Positions 6,152 to 11,792 of a stretch of 11,792 bases of DNA are shown piece after piece (positions within the stretch are counted from its first letter, which is position 1; every line of letters starts with the position of its first letter). The stretch comes from IMCC26077 sp964490435 (GTDB lineage: Bacteria > Actinomycetota > Actinomycetes > Nanopelagicales > Nanopelagicaceae). The stretch lies in assembly GCA_964490435.1 (NCBI GenBank), contig CAZBCF010000039.1:1-11792 (forward strand), given 5' to 3'. The notes under the pieces were generated by a model. The model had not been told where the DNA came from. It searched no databases and saw nothing but the letters and a program-made list of their open reading frames with translations. A program made the position numbers and the translations under genes.

Positions 6152-6501
6152 TGATCCATGACCGTCAAACTTCGTGCAGACGGTGTTGCAATTAATCCAC
6201 CTATTCTTATGGAATCCCCAATCAAAACAAGTTGAATGAATATTCGATTTCCGATTGGAAAGCGCATCACATGAAAATCAGAAACCCTGATTTTTTCACC
6301 ACTAATTATCGATTGAGTAAGCGCCGATAAATCCTGAGCATCGGGCTCGCGAGATAACTGACGACCTACTAAAGTCGCGCTTGACGTAAGATAATTCTGT
6401 GCCATTCCGAATTGAAATAGCGAGTAAAGTGAAGTAGCAAGAATAAGCGTTGGCACAATCAGAAATAGAGCATCAACTCCACCCTGCTCCTTGGTTCTCA
6501 C
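6145..6501 (-). CDS. TadE-like pseudopilin (atypical N-terminus)
   Basis: A 118-residue protein starting VRTKEQGGVDALFLIVP, a short charged stretch followed by a hydrophobic helix (about 10-32) and a soluble domain rich in beta-forming residues. This matches the TadE layout (RGxxxVEFALVLP), but the Glu is replaced by Asp and the spacing is shifted by one, so cleavage by a prepilin peptidase is uncertain. I chose the GTG at 6501 because it lies 11 nt after the stop of the upstream pilin gene. A longer frame reaching 6630 would overlap that gene by over 100 bp, and its extra residues look like an out-of-frame reading of it. The end overlaps the next TadE-like gene by a few bases. Start confidence is moderate. 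Confidence 0.7.
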   Translation of the reverse strand: MRTKEQGGVDALFLIVPTLILATSLYSLFQFGMAQNYLTSSATLVGRQLSREPDAQDLSALTQSIISGEKIRVSDFHVMRFPIGNRIFIQLVLIGDSIRIGGLIATPSARSLTVMDQW

Positions 6502-6512
6502 TTTCGACTTAT

Positions 6513-7013
6513 CTAACGAATAGAATTCATCGAATCGAGCGAGGTACGGAGGATTTGATTCAGTCGAGGGGCTGCAACCGTCCATATTCCCGTCACCAGA
6601 CCCGCTGTCATAAGAACTACAAGCACCCAACCAGGAACATCACCGCGCTCATCATACTTACTTACTTTTGATCCGTGATTAGAAAAAAGACCCGCAAATC
6701 TCTTCGCTAGAGTAGGGCCTTGTCGATTCTTGAAGCCGGTAAACAGGAAATCCATCGCAAGGTTCTGTATCTCAAGAAGAAATCGCCCTTGATGCAGCAG
6801 TAAATTCTCACACCGAAAGAGGGCTAAACTCAGGTTTGCGTAGAGAGGTCGGCTATTTCCTAGAGCTTCGCCCGTCATTTGAAGGTGCTCGCGGACATAC
6901 TCGCCACCCCCGGGAGTTTTTCTGTCGTGTTGCTCCAACTTGTCACGCTCCATCTCTTTTTTATCCATTTTTTCTCTTTCATCGAGACCTTCGAGGGAGA
7001 TCTTTGAATGCAT
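6513..7013 (-). CDS. Flp-pilin-like protein with long N-terminal extension
   Basis: The C-terminal 45 residues (about 121-166) are a pilin-type segment: DERGDVPGWVLVVLMTAG, a hydrophobic helix, then a short amphipathic tail. Its place between tadC and the tadE genes is where actinobacterial tad loci carry the flp pilin gene. Flp pilins are usually 50-80 residues, but this frame is 166. The first 120 residues are charged at the start (KMDKKEMERDKLEQ) and then form a predicted amphipathic stretch. The pilin proper could start at the in-frame ATG encoding MDFLFTGFKN (residue 88, near 6752), but it has no clear ribosome-binding site. The ATG at 7013 has none either; the ATG at 6968 (MDKKEM) has a purine-rich AAAGAG before it. 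Glu at +5 after the Gly is absent (a Trp sits there). The pilin role is inferred; the start is unsure. Confidence 0.6.
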   Translation of the reverse strand: MHSKISLEGLDEREKMDKKEMERDKLEQHDRKTPGGGEYVREHLQMTGEALGNSRPLYANLSLALFRCENLLLHQGRFLLEIQNLAMDFLFTGFKNRQGPTLAKRFAGLFSNHGSKVSKYDERGDVPGWVLVVLMTAGLVTGIWTVAAPRLNQILRTSLDSMNSIR

Positions 7014-7062
7014 TAATCGTCAATTCGTAGTCGAAAGATTCCCCCTACAGTGAATCCGCTTT

Positions 7063-7071
7063 CTCCTCCTC
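7063..7071 (-). promoter_or_regulatory. Orphan Shine-Dalgarno-like sequence after tadC
   Basis: GAGGAGGAG on the minus strand lies 7 nt after the tadC stop and is the strongest ribosome-binding-like sequence in the tad cluster. No ATG, GTG or TTG follows at a usable distance; the nearest in-strand ATG is about 50 nt away, at 7013. It may be a degenerate leftover start region for the pilin gene or a ribosome pausing or mRNA-stability element. Confidence 0.4.
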
Positions 7072-7078
7072 AACAAAG

Positions 7079-7993
7079 TCAAGGACTAACTACCATTTGC
7101 TGTAATTGTTGAAAACTTGGCCAAAGGGCAAACAACACTGATATCGGTAGTAGTAGAAAGATAACTGGCATCATCATCTTGACCTCCGCACGCCCCGCTC
7201 GTTCAAGTAGTTTTCGACGTTGTGAATCTCTCATAGTTTGGGCATGGCTATTGAGTAAACTTGCGAGTGGCGTTCCTCGAGACATACTCAGTACGACTGC
7301 ATCCGTAAAATTAGAAAGTAATAATGAATTGAGTCTTACAGACAAGAAATCAAAAGAGGTAGCTACTGAGCTCCCTTCATCGAGCAACTTCTGCAACAAC
7401 GAGAGCTCACGATTCAGGGGCGATTCATTCTCGCGCTTTCGAATTATTAATCGTATGGCAGTTCCCATTCTTGGAGCGATTTTCCCTCTTTTTACTTCCA
7501 AAGAATCTTTGTTATGCAGATACTCTGCAATTACTCGGTATAGACCGGCAATTAATGGCAGTCCTGAGTTGATTGTCAAAGCAAGAGAGTCAACAAAATC
7601 AGTAAATTGTAATTCAAATCTTTCCCGATACTTTGTTATTACGCGTGATCGATAGCGTTGAATCCAAAAAGTAAGCCAAGAGGCAGCAGCTAAAGCTAGG
7701 AGTACCATTTGTTGCATCGATAAAGACAAAACTTTCGATGCAATAACCGCCACCACAAAAAGAATAATCAACTTTGAGACAAACTCTGCTGCTATGTGAA
7801 GTGGAGATATTCCTACCAATTCGGTGACACTCCGGAAATATTTTTCGAATTTGGCAAAAAAATCAACTTTTTTCGAAGAAATTTTCCGCCGATCCGATGG
7901 GTTACTCCTCTTTAATAAGCCATGATAAATCAAGTAAATGCCTACGCTGCTTGAAAGTATGAAAACCCAGAAGTATATGAATTCTATTCTCAT
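7079..7993 (-). CDS. tadC: Tad pilus inner-membrane platform protein TadC
   Basis: TadC together with TadB forms the inner-membrane platform on which the TadA ATPase acts to assemble Flp-type pili. The 304-residue product has an N-terminal membrane helix (about 5-25), a helix pair near 68-110, a cytoplasmic type II secretion F-type domain (about 125-265, with ERFELQFTDFVDSLALTINSGLPL) and a final helix. The ending, RAGRAEVKMMMPVIFLLLPISVLFALWP, is a family hallmark. The ATG at 7993 is preceded by AGGGAG 8 nt upstream. It follows tadB by 41 nt. The order tadA, tadB, tadC is the standard one. Confidence 0.9.
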   Translation of the reverse strand: MRIEFIYFWVFILSSSVGIYLIYHGLLKRSNPSDRRKISSKKVDFFAKFEKYFRSVTELVGISPLHIAAEFVSKLIILFVVAVIASKVLSLSMQQMVLLALAAASWLTFWIQRYRSRVITKYRERFELQFTDFVDSLALTINSGLPLIAGLYRVIAEYLHNKDSLEVKRGKIAPRMGTAIRLIIRKRENESPLNRELSLLQKLLDEGSSVATSFDFLSVRLNSLLLSNFTDAVVLSMSRGTPLASLLNSHAQTMRDSQRRKLLERAGRAEVKMMMPVIFLLLPISVLFALWPSFQQLQQMVVSP

Positions 7994-8034
7994 TTCTCTG
8001 GCTCCCTAATTAGATAATTCCGCTTGTTGTCTGA

Positions 8035-8874
8035 TTACTTCAACGCATATTGAGAAGTGACGGAATGAGCAATGAGGTTTATCCACTTATAAGCGACCAC
8101 AGTGATAAACAATCCCGTAATAAGAACAATCCGGCCAGATGAACTGTTGTACGCCGAGATAGTTTGCGAGTGCAACGAAAGAATCAGAAGCAAAAGCCAT
8201 GGGGTAATAGAGGCAAGGACTGCACCGTTCTTGATCCATTCTTGCCTGATCGCCACTTCATCAAAAGCGCTCTCACGCTGTCGTAAGTGTGCGCTTAAAT
8301 TCCGAAGAATCGCACCGACTTCCTGTCCACCAAAATCTCGTGCAATGAGGATTGAAGCCTTTAGCTGCGCTGCTCTGCTTGAGTGTGCCTGATCCTGGCG
8401 AATTCCAGAATGGTCCACCAAACTCGTTAGGCCTTTCTCGAGACTCCCCTCCTGTCGAAACGAATCCGAGAAAGCCAGGAATTCATCACGAAGTGCAACC
8501 GGACCTCGAGCCACAATCTCCAATAATGCTGCGTGTAATGCAACGCCTGAGGCAGTAGCGGATGAAAGCTGATCGATGACTAAAGGCCATGATTTACGGC
8601 GCAGCTCAGCAGCGCGTCGCTCTCTATTCTTAGTGACGACTCTCGGGATGTAGCTGACCACGATTGCCACAGGTACAGCAATGTTTAGACTTTTTATAAA
8701 GAGATAAATGTTTGAGAATATAAGGGTAAAGACGCCTACTACTTTTAAACCTTCAAGAATCCAAAATTTCTTAATCGATTGAGTTTTCAGCCGGTTGTAT
8801 AGAGAGCCTTTTGCGAAAATGAAATAGGCGCCTAAAACAAATACTGTTAAAAATGTAAGTACCAGACTATTCAT
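8035..8874 (-). CDS. tadB: Tad pilus inner-membrane platform protein TadB
   Basis: TadB is the partner of TadC in the inner-membrane base of the tad machine. From the ATG at 8874 the product is 279 residues: an N-terminal helix (about 4-20), a helix pair near 40-75, a cytoplasmic F-type domain (WPLVIDQLSSATASGVALHAAL through ARDFGGQEVGAILRNLSAHLRQRE), and two C-terminal helices. The domain pattern of short helical bundles with a Gly between them is typical of the family. In-frame GTG (8880) and TTG (8883) starts lie just upstream, and none has a clear Shine-Dalgarno sequence. The tadA stop lies 2 to 11 nt ahead, so translation is probably coupled to tadA. Confidence 0.88.
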   Translation of the reverse strand: MNSLVLTFLTVFVLGAYFIFAKGSLYNRLKTQSIKKFWILEGLKVVGVFTLIFSNIYLFIKSLNIAVPVAIVVSYIPRVVTKNRERRAAELRRKSWPLVIDQLSSATASGVALHAALLEIVARGPVALRDEFLAFSDSFRQEGSLEKGLTSLVDHSGIRQDQAHSSRAAQLKASILIARDFGGQEVGAILRNLSAHLRQRESAFDEVAIRQEWIKNGAVLASITPWLLLLILSLHSQTISAYNSSSGRIVLITGLFITVVAYKWINLIAHSVTSQYALK

Positions 8875-8885
8875 CTGCACCAATT

Positions 8886-9968
8886 CTAATATTGCTGTCT
8901 TTTGCTTATTTGAAGTGGACTTTTAACTCCTCGTAAGAAGGACTCTTTCAGACATTTAAACTTTGGATATAAATCAAAATCTACGTTAGTAAATTTATAT
9001 TCTCCATCGTTCCAAGAGATCAGCGATTGTACGTTTAACGAATCACTCGAAGTATTCTTTTCTACAAGGCATAACTCGGCTACTTTACGTTTCCCTGATG
9101 AGTCAATCTGGCAGTGAATAATCACCTCGATATTGGCTCGCACTGCTTCAACGGCGAACCCGCGCACGATATTTGGTCCGGCGAGCAGCGGTAATGTACT
9201 TAATTTTCTTAGCGCATCCCCTGGAGAATTTGCATGGATACTCGCCATTCCGGGTACACCAGAGTTGAGTGCAAGAAGTAAATCAAGGGCTTCAGCGCCG
9301 CGCACCTCGCCAATAACGATGTGAGTCGGGCGCATTCGTAACGATTCGCGGACTAGCATCCGAAGTGAGACTTCGCCATCGCCTTCGAGGTTTGGTTGAC
9401 GGGTCTGCAGAGCTACATGGTCTGCGACTCGGGGCACTAACTCAAAGACCTCTTCAATCGTGATAAGCCGAACAGAGCTAGGCAATTCACCTAGTAGACA
9501 GTTGAGAACAGTTGTCTTGCCTGCCTGAGTGGCGCCACTCACCAGAATATTCGCATTAGTTGTAAGAATCTGCCGCAGAATTTCTGCCACGTGGTAGGAA
9601 ACTGAATCTGCCTCGATGAGATGTGCGAGCGAAAATGCGTGTAGAGCACGTTTACGAATGTTAACTGTCCAATATTCAGCCGTGATATCAGGAATCACCA
9701 CATGCAAACGAGCGCCGTTTGGCAAGCGCGCGTCAACGAACGGTTGCGAGAGATCAACTCGCCGACCACTCCAAGCCAGCATTCGCTCGACTGCATCGCG
9801 AATTTCTTGGCTCGACATAATCAATGGGACTAACTCAGATCTACCTTGGCGCGCGGAGAAAATTCGGTTGGGAGCGTTGATCCAGATTTCTTCTACTGTC
9901 TCATCATCGAGTAATTCCTGAAGTTGACCACCAAGGTTCACACCGCAACTATTTATGAACGCAGACAC
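8886..9968 (-). CDS. tadA: Tad pilus assembly ATPase TadA (CpaF family)
   Basis: A hexameric secretion ATPase of the type II/IV family that drives pilin assembly from the cytoplasmic side. The 360-residue product has an N-terminal domain with EIWINAPNRIF (27-37) and PFVDARLPNGARLHVV (76-91), typical of CpaF. The motor domain holds Walker A GATQAGKTT (145-153), the Asp-box equivalent ITIEEVFEL (169-177, with Glu where Asp is usual), Walker B HIVIGEVRG (216-224) and the His-box SIHANSP (243-249). The length is slightly short for the family because the N-terminal region is compact. The GTG at 9968 is the only standard in-frame start nearby and has no Shine-Dalgarno sequence. It is 58 nt downstream of the GGDEF-like gene; tadB follows within a few bases. 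It opens the tad cluster. Confidence 0.93.
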   Translation of the reverse strand: MSAFINSCGVNLGGQLQELLDDETVEEIWINAPNRIFSARQGRSELVPLIMSSQEIRDAVERMLAWSGRRVDLSQPFVDARLPNGARLHVVIPDITAEYWTVNIRKRALHAFSLAHLIEADSVSYHVAEILRQILTTNANILVSGATQAGKTTVLNCLLGELPSSVRLITIEEVFELVPRVADHVALQTRQPNLEGDGEVSLRMLVRESLRMRPTHIVIGEVRGAEALDLLLALNSGVPGMASIHANSPGDALRKLSTLPLLAGPNIVRGFAVEAVRANIEVIIHCQIDSSGKRKVAELCLVEKNTSSDSLNVQSLISWNDGEYKFTNVDFDLYPKFKCLKESFLRGVKSPLQISKRQQY

Positions 9969-10026
9969 GTTGATGCAGATTCAATATGGCCTGTTGATTG
10001 AAGCGGCCTGTGGATACCGATAGGCG

Positions 10027-10665
10027 CTACTCAGCGTTCGACATCGGATATCGCGAGTGCAATTCCTGCTCCAGCGAGGCGATTGCGGCCTGTAGGGTAG
10101 AAATTGGCTCAGATCCGTGCCTAGATCCTTGCCTAGATCCTTGACTAGCCCCTTGCCTAGATCCTTGGTTTCGATTCGGGAGATTCGCTTCTGAATCAGA
10201 ATGGTTAGTTAGCGGATGTGCTGAGACTTTCACGATTTCACTCCCGACAAAGCCAGCTCCGTGATTGTCGGAAATAGTGGCAAGCTTCCTCTCAATTTCC
10301 ACAGTGTCCCCCGAATTAATGAGCAAAAACTCTGTGAAGGTGTATCGGGCAAGTAGGTCGTGCGCACGCAACTCACTTGCATATGCGTGCGCGGCTCGGA
10401 GAACTCTCGCTGCCAAATCGAAGATTTGCTGCTCGTCTTGATCGGCGATGGCTTTACTCGGCCCACTTAATAGCGTGACCTCGCCAGCGCTACTAGTTTC
10501 GGCGAGTGAAATCAGGAAAAGATTGATATTCCTCTGGTCTCGAGTGGCAGCTCCGATTTCACGAACAGCGCTATCGAGGAATGCTGGCAAACACATTAAC
10601 CCAGTGAGCGAATCTTTTAACCCATCGTGACTAATTAGCTCTCTAATGTGCGTGTATTTATTCAT
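10027..10665 (-). CDS. Protein with degenerate GGDEF domain and Q-G-S-R repeat tail
   Basis: A 212-residue soluble protein (from the ATG at 10665; GTG at 10671 is possible). Residues 18-23, DSLTGL, match the DxLTGLxNR entry of diguanylate cyclases, and RYTFTEFLL (107-115) stands where the family has RYGGDEFxxx. The spacing between these fits a GGDEF fold, but both Gly residues and the Asp of the signature are lost, so cyclic-di-GMP synthesis is unlikely. It could bind nucleotide or act structurally. Residues about 166-184 are a Q-G-S-R repeat encoded by a 12-bp DNA repeat, followed by a C-terminal helix (LQAAIASLEQELHSRY). It overlaps the stop of the upstream membrane gene, so the two are coupled, and tadA lies 58 nt downstream. 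The family assignment rests on two motifs and spacing. Confidence 0.65.
   Translation of the reverse strand: MNKYTHIRELISHDGLKDSLTGLMCLPAFLDSAVREIGAATRDQRNINLFLISLAETSSAGEVTLLSGPSKAIADQDEQQIFDLAARVLRAAHAYASELRAHDLLARYTFTEFLLINSGDTVEIERKLATISDNHGAGFVGSEIVKVSAHPLTNHSDSEANLPNRNQGSRQGASQGSRQGSRHGSEPISTLQAAIASLEQELHSRYPMSNAE
10109..10168. repeat. 12-bp tandem repeat inside the GGDEF-like gene
   Basis: Five consecutive 12-bp units with consensus CTAGATCCTTGC on the plus strand (10109-10120, 10121-10132, 10133-10144, 10145-10156, 10157-10168). The outer and fourth copies carry point changes. Because the unit is four codons long it encodes a Q-G-S-R repeat on the minus strand without breaking the frame, so copy number can vary without harming the gene. 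Confidence 0.85.
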
Positions 10666-11059
10666 CAGCACGATTAGTTGCTGAGGATTGTGCTGTAATC
10701 ATCAAGATCCCAATAATCGCCAACAACGCAAAGATGCCGAGCAGAAGCGCGATTCCTGGCCAACCGCCTTCCCAGATGTAATACGAGACGGCTAATGCGA
10801 TGAGATTTGCCAATACTGCCGGTGAATTTCCGTAACGCTTCCCGCGACGAATACCTTTTGCCGCCATGAGTAATCCAATACCACCTAGCACTGCAAAAAA
10901 TATCTCCCCTAGTAAAGCGTCGTAATTCTTTACCTCCGCAATAAATGATTCAAATATCAGAAAAAGCGCAGCGAAAAATAGGAGCAAGGACTCTCCCGCC
11001 ACGATAGTTGAAGTAAGTCGTCGTAAATATGTCTCATTCTTAAATTTATCTGCTACCAC
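10658..11059 (-). CDS. Small four-helix membrane protein, unknown function
   Basis: I do not recognise this family. The 133-residue product begins with a charged cytoplasmic stretch (ADKFKNETYLRRLT). Four hydrophobic segments follow at about 16-40, 45-68, 80-95 and 100-122, with a basic loop GIRRGKRYGNS between the second and third that suggests a cytoplasmic loop, and a short polar tail. The start is GTG at 11059, inside the end of the dehydrogenase gene (7-bp overlap), and its own end overlaps the next gene's start. This tight packing implies one transcript with translational coupling. No enzymatic motif is visible; similar small integral proteins are common and mostly uncharacterised. Confidence 0.75.
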   Translation of the reverse strand: MVADKFKNETYLRRLTSTIVAGESLLLFFAALFLIFESFIAEVKNYDALLGEIFFAVLGGIGLLMAAKGIRRGKRYGNSPAVLANLIALAVSYYIWEGGWPGIALLLGIFALLAIIGILMITAQSSATNRADE

Positions 11060-11742
11060 GGAACTATCTCTCTATCTTCCCAAAGCAATCCAGTCTCATC
11101 TACGCCGGGTGTGAAGTTGCGAGTCGCCAACCAAATGGCAGTCTCCGCACCTTCCGCAGCAGTGCGAGGAGCGTTGGGCCCACCCATATCGGTCTGAGAG
11201 TGATTAGGGCAGATCGCATCCACCAGCACACCTCGGGTTCCAAGACCAGTTTCGTGCGCGAAGTTACGCACGAAAGCGTTAACTCCTGCTTTGCTAATTC
11301 GATACGGTGCTAACCCTCCCGTGTTACCTGGGCCAGACATTCTTCCTAAGCACGCGCTAAAGACAATCACTCGACCTTTTCGTTGTTCGACAAGATTGTC
11401 GGCAAAAATATTTACGACATTAAATACACCACTGAGATTTATATCAATGGTGCGATCCCAATCTTCTTTCGTTGCTTTCATCGTCTTTGACATCTTCTCG
11501 GACATGACGCCATGGGCGAGTACGAGGATATCGAACGGCGGATGTTTAGATTTGAGATGCTGTAACTCTTTATAATCGCGAACGTCACAACAGATTCCGA
11601 TTGCGCCCAATTCTGTTGCCGCCTTCGTAACATTCGACTGGTTTTGACCAAGAATTGTGGTGTCGATGTTGTGAGCGATGAGCCCGCGAGCCACCTCGAA
11701 GCCCAGGCCTCGCGACCCTCCCGTGACAAGCGCTCGAACCAT
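11053..11742 (-). CDS. Short-chain dehydrogenase/reductase (SDR), substrate unknown
   Basis: An NAD(P)-dependent oxidoreductase of the classical SDR fold, 229 residues from the ATG at 11742. The dinucleotide site is TGGSRGLG (7-14), with Asp in CCDVRD (52-57) and the stabilising LAHG (75-78). The catalytic set is Asn102 (DINLSG), Ser129 (VFSACLG), Tyr147 and Lys151 (YRISK). The Ser-to-Tyr distance of 18 is a few residues longer than usual, through an insertion in GPGNTGG. The sequence supports SDR membership but not a substrate; a 3-oxoacyl-ACP reductase-like role is possible. A GTG at 11757 is in frame; the ATG is preferred because AAGAG precedes it at a workable distance. The downstream gene overlaps its stop by 7 bp. 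The last 35 bp of the window upstream of it hold nothing I can identify. Confidence 0.88.
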   Translation of the reverse strand: MVRALVTGGSRGLGFEVARGLIAHNIDTTILGQNQSNVTKAATELGAIGICCDVRDYKELQHLKSKHPPFDILVLAHGVMSEKMSKTMKATKEDWDRTIDINLSGVFNVVNIFADNLVEQRKGRVIVFSACLGRMSGPGNTGGLAPYRISKAGVNAFVRNFAHETGLGTRGVLVDAICPNHSQTDMGGPNAPRTAAEGAETAIWLATRNFTPGVDETGLLWEDREIVPW

Positions 11743-11792
11743 GGCCGTACTCTTCACGGCGAGCGCTCAATCGGCAACGCAGAACCCGGCAG

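Noticed and set aside
6145..6630. Longer start for the first TadE-like gene
   Set aside because: The extra 43 codons overlap the pilin gene in another frame and have a composition unlike a pseudopilin leader; the GTG at 6501 fits the spacing.
7179..7655. Plus-strand 158-codon frame opposite tadC
   Set aside because: Antisense shadow of a well-supported gene, with no recognisable domain.

Overview
The window looks like a piece of an actinobacterial chromosome with moderate GC content. The evidence is the gene order prfB, ftsE, ftsX, S41 peptidase, smpB, ssrA, which matches the neighbourhood I know from Streptomyces and, without the peptidase, from Mycobacterium. It also has an actinobacterial-style minimal tad pilus cluster and many GTG/TTG starts. 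A low-GC actinobacterium such as a freshwater planktonic lineage is plausible, but that is inference. The sequence is a scaffold with two 100-N gaps (2030-2129 and 3045-3144). Every supported gene is on the minus strand, so transcription runs from high to low coordinates.

Right end (11742 to 10027): three overlapping or abutting genes encode a short-chain dehydrogenase/reductase, a small four-helix membrane protein, and a protein with a decayed GGDEF domain and a Q-G-S-R repeat tail.

Middle (9968 to 5247): a tad-type pilus or secretion cluster in the order tadA (ATPase), tadB, tadC (inner-membrane platform), a Flp-like pilin with an unusually long N-terminus, two TadE-like pseudopilins and a TadG-like protein. 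TadA would power assembly, TadB/TadC would form the membrane base, and the four single-helix proteins would be the pilin and minor pilins. No prepilin peptidase (TadV) and no TadZ/CpaE gene is visible here.

Left part (5156 to 1): a housekeeping block. prfB (release factor 2) is followed by the divisome pair ftsE and ftsX, then a 513-bp gene-free stretch, then an S41 C-terminal processing peptidase, smpB, and the first 52 nt of tmRNA (ssrA), which runs off the window edge. SmpB and tmRNA act together in ribosome rescue, and RF2 is also a translation-termination gene. ftsX is interrupted by a gap that is almost certainly under-sized.

The most unusual non-coding structure is a 62-bp direct-repeat array between ftsX and the S41 peptidase. 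It decays away from the peptidase gene and contains an assembly gap that falls exactly in repeat phase. Two genes (S41 peptidase and prfB) have a -10-like hexamer exactly 6 nt before the start codon and no Shine-Dalgarno sequence, consistent with leaderless transcripts. I did not find a clear novel defence or mobile system. The best leads are the repeat array, the atypical pilin and the degenerate GGDEF protein beside the pilus genes.
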